From the NCBI RefSeq assembly GCF_900218035.1, contig NZ_OBMR01000008.1, positions 62,001 through 126,000 on the forward strand: 64,000 nucleotides of DNA, in the 5' to 3' direction. Of this stretch, positions 1-8,583 are shown piece after piece. How positions within the stretch are numbered: the stretch's first letter is position 1; every line of letters starts with the position of its first letter. A program made the translations under genes and the position numbers. Source of the DNA: Pseudobutyrivibrio ruminis DSM 9787 (GTDB taxonomy: Bacteria; Bacillota; Clostridia; Lachnospirales; Lachnospiraceae). The notes below the pieces were generated by a model, which ran no database searches, was not told the origin of the DNA, and saw only the letters and a program-made list of their open reading frames with translations.

Positions 1-39
1 GTGCATATCAATCTTTTTAAAATCAGTAAATTCATACAT
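1..39 (-). CDS. 5' end of an unidentified gene, cut by the window edge
   Basis: Reading leftwards, an ATG at 39-37 opens a frame that stays open for 13 codons (MYEFTDFKKIDMH) to the window edge. It has a strong ribosome binding site (AGGAGGAGAAC on the minus strand, about 45-55) and a TATAAT-like -10 on the same strand near 73-78. The fragment is too short to assign a family. It is divergent from the ECF transporter operon. Confidence 0.6.
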   Translation of the reverse strand, partial: MYEFTDFKKIDMH

Positions 40-194
40 AACAAGTTCTCCTCCTTTTGTTGGAGAAAATATTATATGATTCCTGTGCACTTTGAAATAT
101 CTAGTTTTGATTATTTTTTAGGGGTCAGTTTCAAAGGACTTCGTTATAAATATAATTTATAAATCATTCTCATTTTTTCCTGAGATATAAACAG

Positions 195-223
195 TTGACC
201 AGATAGTAGAATAGATTTATATT
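195..223 (+). promoter_or_regulatory. Probable promoter of the ECF transporter operon
   Basis: TTGACC (195-200), a 17-nt spacer and TATATT (218-223) form a good sigma-A-type promoter about 30 nt upstream of the S-component start. The rest of the 216-nt gap shows no riboswitch I recognise. Confidence 0.6.
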
Positions 224-255
224 TACTACAAGATTATAAGAAGGGGGAATTAATA

Positions 256-816
256 ATGAAGAATAATTTTTCTACAAAAACAATTGTTGCTACTGGATTA
301 GGTGCGGCCTTATTCCTAGTATTATTTATGTTTGTAAAGGTGCCTTCTCCAGTGCCAGAGACTAATCTGCAGATTGCTTATGGCGTATCTAGTTTTTTTG
401 CAGCCTTGTTTGGTCCAGTTGCAGGACTTTTGGTAGCATTTGTAGGACATGCACTTTCTGATTTTATTCAGTATGGCTCACCATGGTGGAGCTGGGTTGT
501 GGCATCAGGTGTTAGCGGATTTATTTCAGGATTTGCGGCAAAGAAAGTATCATCTGCAGTAGAAGAAGGAAGATTTGGAAAAACAGAAATCATTTTCTTT
601 ACAGTATGGGTTGTAATAGCCAATGCAATTGCTTGGATTCTGGTTGCGCCTGTCCTTGATATTGTTTTATATAGCGAGCCAGCAAATAAAGTATTCATTC
701 AGGGAGCAACAGCTTTTGTTGTGGATGCCATTGTTTCTGTAATCGTAGGCATTATACTTTTGAAGGCTTATTCTGCTACAAAAACAAAAAAAGGAAGCCT
801 GGCAAAAGAAGATTAA
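256..816 (+). CDS. ECF transporter S component, UPF0397 family
   Basis: Substrate-binding integral membrane subunit of an energy-coupling factor importer. The 186-aa protein is mostly hydrophobic, with about five or six membrane segments. It shows the UPF0397 hallmarks: PSPVPETNLQIAYGV at about 30-45 and GHALSDFIQYGSPWWSWV at about 70-88. It is the first gene of an operon with a double-ATPase subunit and a T subunit, so the ECF machinery is complete here. A hairpin with a T-run follows the stop, so the S subunit may be made in excess. The substrate is unknown. The two SAM-hydroxide adenosyltransferase genes downstream suggest a nucleoside or methionine-related compound, but that is inference only. 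Confidence 0.85.
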   Translation: MKNNFSTKTIVATGLGAALFLVLFMFVKVPSPVPETNLQIAYGVSSFFAALFGPVAGLLVAFVGHALSDFIQYGSPWWSWVVASGVSGFISGFAAKKVSSAVEEGRFGKTEIIFFTVWVVIANAIAWILVAPVLDIVLYSEPANKVFIQGATAFVVDAIVSVIVGIILLKAYSATKTKKGSLAKED

Positions 817-828
817 GCTAAGAAATAA

Positions 829-860
829 AGGGGGAGGCTGAGAGGCCTTCCCTATTTTTT
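829..860 (+). terminator. Intercistronic hairpin with T-run after the ECF S gene
   Basis: GGGGAGGC (831-838) pairs with GCCTTCCC (845-852, one G-T pair) around a 6-nt loop, followed by TATTTTTT to 860. It looks like an intrinsic terminator lying inside the operon, 16 nt before the ATPase start, so it probably acts as a partial terminator. Confidence 0.6.
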
Positions 861-876
861 ATTGAGGTTAGTATTG

Positions 877-2586
877 ATGAATGATGTTTTAGTAGAATTT
901 AGAGATTATAGCTTTCAGTATTTTGAACAGAGTCAGCCCACCCTTAAAAACATAAATTTGAAAATTAAAAAAGGGGAAAAGGTACTGATACTTGGACCTT
1001 CTGGCTCAGGAAAAAGTACTCTTGGCAACTGCATAAATGGACTGATTCCGTTTGCCCACAAGGGAAAGATAGATGGAAAGCTATTTGTGGATGGAATAGA
1101 AAATAAAAATTCCAGCTTATTTGAACTGTCCAATCATGTGGGAACGGTTCTTCAGGATAGCGATGGACAGTTTATTGGACTAAGTGTTGGCGAAGATATT
1201 GCCTTTGCCCTAGAGAACGATATGGTTGAGCAATCACTGATGCATGAACGTGTGCAGAAAATTGCCAACATTGTTGATATGGGGCAGCTGTTAAACCAAA
1301 ATCCCCACGATTTAAGTGGAGGTCAAAAACAGAGGGTATCATTAGCAGGAGTTATGGTTGATGATGTAGACATTCTTCTTTTTGATGAACCTCTTGCGAA
1401 CCTTGATCCTAAGACTGGAAAAATAGCAATTGAGCTTATTGATTCCATTTCCCAAAATGATAAAACTGTCATCATAATAGAACATCGCTTGGAGGATGTG
1501 TTACACAAAAAGGTTGACAGGATTGTAGTGATGAATGATGGCTCCATTGTTATGGACGACACTCCAGATAATGTGCTTTCCAGCGATATTTTGCAAAAAT
1601 ACGGTATACGAGAGCCTTTGTATTTGACTGCAGCAAAATATGCCAAGATTGATATTGTGCCTGAACTGAAGCCTGCATATTTGGAAACCTTTAATGTAGA
1701 ACTATGCAAGGACAAAATTAGAAGCTGGTATGAATCAAATCATGTCCGGGAACAAAAGGAAAATAATTCACCACTTTTGGAAATTAAAAACATATCCTTT
1801 TCTTATGACGGTAAAAGACCAATTCTTCAAAACGTAAATGCGATAATTAATGAAGGAGAAATGGTAAGTATAGTTGGCAAAAATGGAGCCGGAAAAACAA
1901 CGCTTTCTTCTATTCTTTGTGGGTTCATAAAGCCTGACGAGGGCACTGTACTCATGGAAGGCAAAGACTTATCACAATACTCTATTTCTGAGCGAGCCGA
2001 GTATATTGGAATAGTAATGCAAAATCCTAATCAGATGATTTCGAAGACAATGATTTTTGATGAGGTTGCATTTGGTCTTAGAATAAGGAATGTTGATGAG
2101 GACGAAATAAAAGAAAAGGTTCATGCAGTTCTAAAAATCTGTGGATTATATGAATTTAGAAATTGGCCAATAAGTGCTTTAAGCTTTGGACAAAAAAAGA
2201 GGGTTACGATTGCTTCGATTTTGGTATTAAATCCTAAAATACTTATTTTGGATGAGCCAACTGCAGGGCAGGATTTCTTCCATTATTCAGAAATTATGGA
2301 ATTCCTTAGAAAGCTAAATGAGAATGGGCAGACTATTCTGCTAATAACCCATGACATGCATTTAATGCTTGAATACACAAATAGAGCAATAGTTATATGT
2401 GATGGAAAGAAGCTTGCAGACAAAAAATCCTATGAGGTATTGTGTGACCTAGATTTAACAGAAAAGGCAAATCTAAAGGAAACCTCATTATTTGATTTAG
2501 CGTTGAAGGCTGGAATTGATGATCCATTAAGCTTTGTGGAGTGTTTTATTCATTATGACAGGAGGGTTAGAAGAAATGAAAATTAA
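877..2586 (+). CDS. ECF transporter energizing ATPase with two fused nucleotide-binding domains
   Basis: YkoD/CbiO-type double ATPase (569 aa) that powers the ECF importer. Domain 1 has Walker A GPSGSGKST (about 40-48), signature LSGGQKQR and Walker B ILLFDEP. Domain 2 has Walker A GKNGAGKTT (about 345), signature LSFGQKKR and Walker B ILILDEP. Both ATP sites look intact; the second signature reads LSFGQ rather than LSGGQ. I chose the ATG at 877 because GAGG (864-867) lies 9 nt upstream. An in-frame TTG at 862 would overlap that ribosome binding site. The end overlaps the T-component start by 11 nt, implying translational coupling. Confidence 0.9.
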   Translation: MNDVLVEFRDYSFQYFEQSQPTLKNINLKIKKGEKVLILGPSGSGKSTLGNCINGLIPFAHKGKIDGKLFVDGIENKNSSLFELSNHVGTVLQDSDGQFIGLSVGEDIAFALENDMVEQSLMHERVQKIANIVDMGQLLNQNPHDLSGGQKQRVSLAGVMVDDVDILLFDEPLANLDPKTGKIAIELIDSISQNDKTVIIIEHRLEDVLHKKVDRIVVMNDGSIVMDDTPDNVLSSDILQKYGIREPLYLTAAKYAKIDIVPELKPAYLETFNVELCKDKIRSWYESNHVREQKENNSPLLEIKNISFSYDGKRPILQNVNAIINEGEMVSIVGKNGAGKTTLSSILCGFIKPDEGTVLMEGKDLSQYSISERAEYIGIVMQNPNQMISKTMIFDEVAFGLRIRNVDEDEIKEKVHAVLKICGLYEFRNWPISALSFGQKKRVTIASILVLNPKILILDEPTAGQDFFHYSEIMEFLRKLNENGQTILLITHDMHLMLEYTNRAIVICDGKKLADKKSYEVLCDLDLTEKANLKETSLFDLALKAGIDDPLSFVECFIHYDRRVRRNEN

Positions 2587-3409
2587 GGTCTTTTCTTACA
2601 GCAGTCTTGATACCCTTATTCATAAAATGTCTGGACTTTCAAAGCTTATATGTTTTTTGCTGCTTACAACAGCAATTATGGCTACGTATGATATTAGAAT
2701 AATTATTGGCATCATGATATTTTCCTATGCAATGATGAAAATATCTCAAATACGGTTTTCTCAAATCAAAATGATGCTAATTTATGTAGGGATTTTTCTT
2801 GTATTTAATTTTATTCTGACCTTTTTATTTGCTCCAAAGTTTGGAGTTGAGATATATGGTACAGAGCACGTTTTAGTTAATGGCCTTGGAAATTATGACA
2901 TTACAGTAGAACAGCTTTTTTACCAGATTACCAAGACGGCGAAATATCTGTCTGTAATACCGCTTGGTATTATTTTCATATTAACCACCAATCCAAGTGA
3001 ATTCGCATCTTCACTAAATAAAATAGGTGTAAGCTATAAAATATGTACCTCATTGTCTTTGACCCTTAGATATTTTCCTGATGTGGCAAGTGATTATAAC
3101 ACAATATCACTAGCTCAGCAGGCTAGAGGTCTGGATATGAGTAAAAAAGCAAAAACCTCCGAGCGAATAAAAAATGTAGCTGCCATTTTAGTACCTCTTA
3201 TTATGACAACCATGGATAGAATTGACATAATATCTAATGCAATGGATTTGCGTGGTTTTGGAAAGCATAAAAAGCGAACCTGGTATGCAGCCAAGCCTTT
3301 GAGAAAGGTTGATTATATAGGAATATTGATTTGTTTATTAATATTTTTACTTACATTATGGGTGAGATTTTTTATTAATAAAAGTATCTATTACAACCCA
3401 TTCATATAA
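2576..3409 (+). CDS. ECF transporter T component (EcfT-like transmembrane subunit)
   Basis: Membrane coupling subunit of the ECF importer (277 aa). There are membrane segments near residues 20-60, 65-85, 130-150 and at the C-terminus. The family's cytoplasmic coupling helices appear as AQQARGLDM (about 180-190) and AMDLRGFGK (about 220-230), each with the Arg-Gly pair that contacts the ATPases. The ATG at 2576 has GGAGG (2561-2565) 10 nt upstream, inside the end of the ATPase gene. An in-frame ATG at 2555 is an alternative start. Only one S gene is next to it, so this appears to be a dedicated (group I) ECF transporter. Confidence 0.87.
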   Translation: MKIKVFSYSSLDTLIHKMSGLSKLICFLLLTTAIMATYDIRIIIGIMIFSYAMMKISQIRFSQIKMMLIYVGIFLVFNFILTFLFAPKFGVEIYGTEHVLVNGLGNYDITVEQLFYQITKTAKYLSVIPLGIIFILTTNPSEFASSLNKIGVSYKICTSLSLTLRYFPDVASDYNTISLAQQARGLDMSKKAKTSERIKNVAAILVPLIMTTMDRIDIISNAMDLRGFGKHKKRTWYAAKPLRKVDYIGILICLLIFLLTLWVRFFINKSIYYNPFI

Positions 3410-3424
3410 TTAGGAGGAAAAGTG

Positions 3425-4276
3425 ATGCAGGAAGTTTTACCAATTATGGTTTTTCAAACAGATTTTACATATAAGGAGGGGGCAGTAGCTGCAATGTACG
3501 GGGCAGTGCGCAGTGTTTCAAGGGATGTTGAAATAGTGACTGCTACCCACGAAATCCCACAATATGATATATGGTCCGCTTCCTATAGATTGCAGCAATA
3601 TGTGCAATTTTGGCCTAAGGGAACAGTTTTTGTCAGTGTTGTTGATCCTGGAGTTGGAACCAGTAGAAAGGCATGTGTGGCACTGACTAATGACGGATAT
3701 TATATTGTTACACCAGATAATGGAGCACTCACCCATATAAAAGCAAAGCACGGAATAAAAGAGGTCAGGGAAATTGATGAAAGTATAAATCGCTTAAAAC
3801 AAACAGAAGGAACATCAGTATTTCACGGAAGAGATTTGTTCGGCTATTGTGGTGCCAGATTGGCTTCTGGAATAATTTCTTATGAGCAGGTTGGCAATGA
3901 ATATAGTGTAGACGATATTGTAACACTTGATATTTCAACACCTGAAGGCAGCGAGGGATATCTCAAGGGGATAATAGAAATAGATGACCCCAATTTTGGA
4001 AATTGCTGGTCGAATATTCCTGTGGCAGAAATGTTTGAGAATGGTTTTTCCTATGGAGATGATGTGGCAATAACTGTTACTAAGGATGGAAAAAAGCTTT
4101 ATGACCAAATTACCAGATTTGGTAAAACCTTTGGAGATGTAAAAAAGGGTGATGCTATTCTTTACAACAATGAATTGATGAATGTGTCACTTGCTCTTTC
4201 ACAGGGAAGCTTTATGGAAAAATATAAGGTTTACTTTGGACCAGAATATATTATAGAAATCAGGAAGGTAAAATGA
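3425..4276 (+). CDS. SAM hydroxide adenosyltransferase (DUF62 family), copy 1
   Basis: Member of the fluorinase/chlorinase/SAM-hydrolase family, which cleaves S-adenosylmethionine into adenosine and methionine with water. The Asp-Arg-His triad of the hydrolytic subfamily is visible: VVDPGVG then Arg in TSRK (about 74-85) and FHGRD (about 138-142). TPDNG is also present. This fits a hydroxide transferase rather than a halogenase. The length (283 aa) is normal and the C-terminal beta-barrel half is present. The ATG at 3425 has AGGAGG 7 nt upstream; a GTG sits directly before it. It is the fourth gene of the ECF operon, followed after one base by a paralogue. Confidence 0.85.
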   Translation: MQEVLPIMVFQTDFTYKEGAVAAMYGAVRSVSRDVEIVTATHEIPQYDIWSASYRLQQYVQFWPKGTVFVSVVDPGVGTSRKACVALTNDGYYIVTPDNGALTHIKAKHGIKEVREIDESINRLKQTEGTSVFHGRDLFGYCGARLASGIISYEQVGNEYSVDDIVTLDISTPEGSEGYLKGIIEIDDPNFGNCWSNIPVAEMFENGFSYGDDVAITVTKDGKKLYDQITRFGKTFGDVKKGDAILYNNELMNVSLALSQGSFMEKYKVYFGPEYIIEIRKVK

Positions 4277-4277
4277 T

Positions 4278-5120
4278 ATGAGTAAGTTATTAGTTTTTCA
4301 AAGCGATTTTGGATTATCAGACGGTGCCGTTGCTGCCATGTACGGAGTAGCACTATCAGTTGAGCCTACTCTTAAAATCTACAATCTTACTCACGATATA
4401 CCACCCTTTGACACTTTTGAAGCATCCTACAGATTGTTTCAGGCTGTTCCATTTTGGCCAAAGGGAACTGTCTTTGTTACAGTAGTAGACCCTGGTGTTG
4501 GAAGTGAAAGACGAAGTATTGTTGTCAAAACAAAAAGAGGGCAGTATATTGTTACTCCTGATAATGGCTCCATATCACATGTTAGCCGTGTAATTGGTAT
4601 TGAGTCGGTAAGAGAAATCAGTGAGGAAGTTGGAAGGAGAAAGAATAGTGAGAATTCATATACGTTCCATGGAAGGGATGTGTATGGCTACACGGGAGCC
4701 CTTCTTGCTTCAGGTCAAATTTCTTATGAAGATATTGGATCAGAGATACCTGTAGAAGAAATCGTCATAATGCAAGGCATGTATCCAGAAATTGGTGAAG
4801 ATTTCATTGAAGGAAATATTGAAACCTTAGATGTACGATTTGGCTCATTGTGGACAAATATTGGACGAGAAGCCTTTGAAAAGATGCCATTTAAGGCTGG
4901 TGATTTGGTGGACGTGACAATTACCAGGGGGGAAACAACCATATACCATTCTTTCGTGCAGTATGTTAATACCTTTGCTGATGTTAAAATTGGAGAAGCA
5001 TTAATATATGCTAATTCAATGGATTATATGGCTCTTGCAATAAACCAGGGAAGCTTTGCCAAGGCCTATAATATCGGAACAAGAGACCCTTGGAAAATCA
5101 GATTTTCAAAAATCTCATAA
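4278..5120 (+). CDS. SAM hydroxide adenosyltransferase (DUF62 family), copy 2
   Basis: Tandem paralogue of the preceding gene (280 aa), with the same order of motifs: QSDFGLSDGAVAAMYG at the N-terminus, VVDPGVGSERR, TPDNGS and FHGRD. The triad residues are conserved, so both copies should be active. Identity to copy 1 is clear but far from complete, so this is an old duplication. It starts one base after the stop of copy 1, with AGGAAGG about 10 nt upstream. Two SAM-cleaving enzymes behind one importer is an unusual dose. They may act as a heteromer or on different adenosyl compounds; nothing in the sequence decides this. Confidence 0.85.
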   Translation: MSKLLVFQSDFGLSDGAVAAMYGVALSVEPTLKIYNLTHDIPPFDTFEASYRLFQAVPFWPKGTVFVTVVDPGVGSERRSIVVKTKRGQYIVTPDNGSISHVSRVIGIESVREISEEVGRRKNSENSYTFHGRDVYGYTGALLASGQISYEDIGSEIPVEEIVIMQGMYPEIGEDFIEGNIETLDVRFGSLWTNIGREAFEKMPFKAGDLVDVTITRGETTIYHSFVQYVNTFADVKIGEALIYANSMDYMALAINQGSFAKAYNIGTRDPWKIRFSKIS

Positions 5121-5132
5121 GATAAATTTCAA

Positions 5133-5330
5133 TCAAACATAAACATCAAAGCTGCTGCTTTTCCATACAGTAGACACCTTGTTCATGCTACTGTTGTCTA
5201 CATTGACCTTTTCAATTGTGGAACATTTTGGATTTGAAGCAGCCTTTTGATATGCCGACATAAATGAGGTGCCTGTGGTTATTTTTGAGCCATAGGCATC
5301 TTTTAACAAATAGATATTTGAAACATCCAT
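5133..5330 (-). CDS. Small hypothetical protein, 65 aa
   Basis: A 65-aa frame (MDVSNIYLLKDAYGSKI...) read leftwards, ending 12 nt from the end of the SAM-HAT operon. It begins at an ATG with a weak AAGGAT-type ribosome binding site about 8 nt upstream. Its composition (many Ser, Lys, Val, one Cys) is protein-like, with no membrane segment. It looks more like a real small protein than a shadow, because no gene lies opposite it. Family unknown. Confidence 0.45.
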   Translation of the reverse strand: MDVSNIYLLKDAYGSKITTGTSFMSAYQKAASNPKCSTIEKVNVDNSSMNKVSTVWKSSSFDVYV

Positions 5331-5566
5331 AATCTAAATCCTTTTTCAGCTATTACTAAATACCGTGAGATATTATGGATTCTTTGTCTGAAAGGCATAT
5401 GCGAGCAAAGTGAAGATGAGCTGAAAATTGGATGATTACTAGCTGAGAATAATTGTGATAATCCCCGCCGAAAAATCTCACTTCAATTAAAATAAAACAC
5501 TTTAAAAACTTAATACTTAAGTCTAATATGAGAAGGTAAATATAGTTATTAATGGGAGGTTATATT

Positions 5567-7972
5567 ATGCAAAAATGGTCCAGATTACTATATCAGCCTT
5601 CTCTTCCTTTATATGGAGATAGAAGAGTTACAGGCTGTGATGAGCATATTGCATTGTCAAGAAAAGCTGCGGAAGAGGGAATGGTTCTTTTGGAAAACGA
5701 TGGAATTCTTCCTCTGAAAAAGGAGCAGCCATTGGCATTGTTCGGTAAGGCCAGTGTTGATTATGTAAAAGGTGGCGGTGGCTCAGGTGATGTATATTGT
5801 AAATACGTACATAGTCTTTATGATGGCTTGAAGGCTAATGGCGTATCAGTGTACGAGCCATTAATAGATTTCTATAGAGATGATTTGAAAAAGCAGTATG
5901 AAAATGGCAGAGTGCCAGGTATGACTGCTGAGCCAAAGGTTTCGGCTGATTTGGTAAAGGGTGCTACCGCATTTACGGATACAGCTGTTATTTTGATTAA
6001 TCGTTTTTCTGGCGAAGGCTGGGACAGAAGCGATGTAGAATGCAACAATGAGTACAATCCTTGGGAGACAGAAACAAGCATGCCAAAGATTGCAGGAGAG
6101 ATTTTCCCTGATGGTGATTTCTATCTCACGAAGGAGGAAAAAGAGCTTGTTGCTACAGTAAAGAAGAATTTCAAGAAGGTAATTGCAGTACTGAATATTG
6201 GCGGAGTAATTGACCTTCGCTGGCTTAAAGAGGGTGGAATAAATGCCGCTCTTTACATGGGCCAGGGTGGTATGGAAGGCGGCGATGCAGCAGCCAAAGT
6301 TCTCCTTGGTTTGGTAAATCCATCTGGTCGTCTTGTAGATACATTTGCTGGTGAACTTGAGGATTATCCTTCTACAGCAGGCTTCCATGAGTCATTTGAT
6401 TACGTTAATTACAACGAAGATATTTACGTAGGATATAGATATTTCCTTACAATTCCAGAAGCAGATAAAAAGATTATTTATCCTTTTGGATACGGATTGA
6501 GCTACACCAGCTTTGAAAGCAACATTGTTTCAATGTCACTTTGTGATGATACATTCTATTTCACAGTAAAGGTTACAAACACAGGAGATAAGCCTGGCAA
6601 AAATGTGGTGCAGCTTTACTACAGTGCGCCACAGGGCAAGCTTTTCAAGCCGGCTAGAGAGCTTGGAGATTTTGCAAAGACAAAGTGCTTAGAGCCAGGA
6701 GAGAGCCAGATTATTTCTCTATCTGTAAGTAAATATCAGATGTCTTCATTTGATGATTTAGGCAAGGTTAGGGATGCAAGCTATGTACTTGAAAAAGGTG
6801 AGTACAGATTCTGCCTTGGCAATAATTCAATGGATGTGGCAAAGGTAGATTTGGTTTGGAACAACGAGGAAGATGAGGTTATACAGGAGCTTTCTCACAA
6901 GCTTGCACCAGTTGAGTTAAAAGAAAGAATGCTTTCTGATGGTTCTTATGAGGCGCTTCCTCAGGGCCAGCATAAGGATATCAACGAAAGCGTTATTACA
7001 AAGATGGAGCCTGGTACAGAGGAAGGCCTTACACCAGTTGTACGTAGCAGAGATAGCTACTGCCTGACTACTCCATTTAAAAAGGATGCACACATTTTTG
7101 CTGAAGTTGCTGAGGGCAAAATTACTTTAGATGAATTCGTTGACCAGCTTTCGCTAGAAGATTTAATGAACCTAGTGGGTGGTCAGCCTAACACAGGTGT
7201 TGCAAATACTTTTGGATTTGGAAATCTTCCAGAATATGGTGTGCCTAGCGCAATGACAGCAGATGGTCCAGCCGGTGTTAGAATCGCACCAGAGACAGGA
7301 ATCCTCACTACAGCATTTCCATGTTCAACACTTTTGGCATGCACTTGGAACGAGCATCTTCTTGCAAAGGTAGGAAAAGCAGGAGGCGAGGAGCTTAAAG
7401 AAAACAACCTGGCTGTATGGCTAACTCCTGCAATAAACATTCACCGCAGTCCACTTTGTGGTAGAAATTTCGAGTATTATTCTGAAGACCCAATTGTTGC
7501 AGGACGTCTTGCAGCAGCTTTGGTAAATGGTATTCAAAGCAACAATGTTGGTGCATCGGTTAAGCATTTTGCATGCAACAATAAGGAGACAAACAGAAAA
7601 CACAGTGATTCACGAGTTTCAGAGAGAGCTCTTAGAGAGATTTATCTCAAAGCCTTTGAAATCGTTGTAAAGACTGCAAAGCCATACACAATCATGAGTG
7701 CTTACAACGCAATCAATGGTGAGCGTGCTTCTGAGAGTCACGATTTGCTTACAGGAATCCTTCGTGATGAGTGGGGATTTGAAGGCATGGTTACATCTGA
7801 CTGGTGGACAAGAGGCGAGCATTACAAAGAGTCAAATGCAGGCAACGACCTTAAAATGGGAAATGGCTACACAGACCGCTTGAAGGCCGCTGATGAAAAG
7901 GGCGCTCTTGACCATGAACAGTTAAAGCTCAATGCAAAGAGAATATTAAATACAATTTTGAAGTTCGACTAA
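5567..7972 (+). CDS. GH3 beta-glucosidase with permuted (reversed) domain order
   Basis: Glycoside hydrolase family 3 (801 aa), hydrolysing beta-linked oligosaccharides such as cellobiose. The usual order is reversed. The C-terminal-type alpha/beta sandwich comes first (RKAAEEGMVLLENDGILPL at about 20-40), then a fibronectin III-like domain (about 310-420). The TIM barrel comes last, with GRNFEYYSEDP, VKHFACNN and the nucleophile Asp in VTSDWW (about 740). This layout is known from Butyrivibrio and Ruminococcus GH3 enzymes. There is no signal peptide, so it acts in the cytoplasm on imported oligosaccharides. The ATG at 5567 has GGGAGG 7 nt upstream. The exact substrate cannot be told from sequence. 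Confidence 0.9.
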   Translation: MQKWSRLLYQPSLPLYGDRRVTGCDEHIALSRKAAEEGMVLLENDGILPLKKEQPLALFGKASVDYVKGGGGSGDVYCKYVHSLYDGLKANGVSVYEPLIDFYRDDLKKQYENGRVPGMTAEPKVSADLVKGATAFTDTAVILINRFSGEGWDRSDVECNNEYNPWETETSMPKIAGEIFPDGDFYLTKEEKELVATVKKNFKKVIAVLNIGGVIDLRWLKEGGINAALYMGQGGMEGGDAAAKVLLGLVNPSGRLVDTFAGELEDYPSTAGFHESFDYVNYNEDIYVGYRYFLTIPEADKKIIYPFGYGLSYTSFESNIVSMSLCDDTFYFTVKVTNTGDKPGKNVVQLYYSAPQGKLFKPARELGDFAKTKCLEPGESQIISLSVSKYQMSSFDDLGKVRDASYVLEKGEYRFCLGNNSMDVAKVDLVWNNEEDEVIQELSHKLAPVELKERMLSDGSYEALPQGQHKDINESVITKMEPGTEEGLTPVVRSRDSYCLTTPFKKDAHIFAEVAEGKITLDEFVDQLSLEDLMNLVGGQPNTGVANTFGFGNLPEYGVPSAMTADGPAGVRIAPETGILTTAFPCSTLLACTWNEHLLAKVGKAGGEELKENNLAVWLTPAINIHRSPLCGRNFEYYSEDPIVAGRLAAALVNGIQSNNVGASVKHFACNNKETNRKHSDSRVSERALREIYLKAFEIVVKTAKPYTIMSAYNAINGERASESHDLLTGILRDEWGFEGMVTSDWWTRGEHYKESNAGNDLKMGNGYTDRLKAADEKGALDHEQLKLNAKRILNTILKFD

Positions 7973-7985
7973 TTTCGGGCAAGAA

Positions 7986-8017
7986 AAAAGGACACCTAGT
8001 TAAAAAGGTGTCCTTTT
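7986..8017. terminator. Bidirectional terminator between the GH3 gene and the lipoprotein gene
   Basis: AAAAGGACACC (7986-7996) pairs with GGTGTCCTTTT (8007-8017) around a 10-nt loop. The A-run and T-run on either side serve the two convergent genes. Confidence 0.85.
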
Positions 8018-8020
8018 GCT

Positions 8021-8548
8021 TTAATTCTTGAGGCTGTCATATTCGATGGATACGAGGCTGTCGCCGTCGAATACGAAGACGAGAGTCATTGTGTCGGTTG
8101 CGTATTTCATGGAGCCGGTAGCTTCTTCGGTTGGGTCACCGTAGGCTGCGATGATGTCGTCTCGAGAGCTTGAGAGGTCGATGCCTTCGGCTGTGGCTAC
8201 ATTGTCTGTACGAAGGAGTACGTAGAGGATTAAGTCTGTGTCTCCATCTGGGTATGTCTGGATTTCGAAGTCGTTGTATGTGTAGAGCTTTCCGATGCCT
8301 TCGGCGGCGCAGCTTGGTGATTCGAAGTATGAGTTTGGCTCGCCAAGTGCTTCAACGATAGGTGCTGCATCGGCATCTACAGGGATTGTTGTGCCGTTGT
8401 ATGAGAATACGTAGCCGCTGTTTGATGCTTCTGTAGTGGATGTAGTGTTGCTTGATTCGATGACTTTTGTGTCGCTAGAACCTCCGCATGCAACAAGTGA
8501 AAGTGCAGTAGTTGCGATTAACGCAAATGCGATAATTTTGTTTCTCAT
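8021..8548 (-). CDS. Putative lipoprotein, 175 aa
   Basis: Secreted, lipid-anchored protein. The N-terminus is MRNKIIAFALIATTALSLVAC with a clear lipobox (LVAC) and a Ser/Thr-rich linker. The mature part is acidic and repeats short features (LGEPNSYFESPSCAAEGIGK; YGDPTEEATG), suggesting a two-repeat beta-rich fold like that of small bacterial SmpA/BamE-type repeats. I do not recognise a named family. AAAGGAG lies about 10 nt before the ATG. The transglutaminase-like gene upstream is on the same strand 35 nt away, so the two are probably co-transcribed. Confidence 0.75.
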   Translation of the reverse strand: MRNKIIAFALIATTALSLVACGGSSDTKVIESSNTTSTTEASNSGYVFSYNGTTIPVDADAAPIVEALGEPNSYFESPSCAAEGIGKLYTYNDFEIQTYPDGDTDLILYVLLRTDNVATAEGIDLSSSRDDIIAAYGDPTEEATGSMKYATDTMTLVFVFDGDSLVSIEYDSLKN

Positions 8549-8583
8549 TTTGTTAGTTCTCCTTTATGTAAATTCATTATTTG

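Noticed and set aside
5861-6388. A 175-codon minus-strand frame opposite the GH3 gene
   Set aside because: Cys/Ile-rich composition, overlapping another shadow frame, no ribosome binding site.
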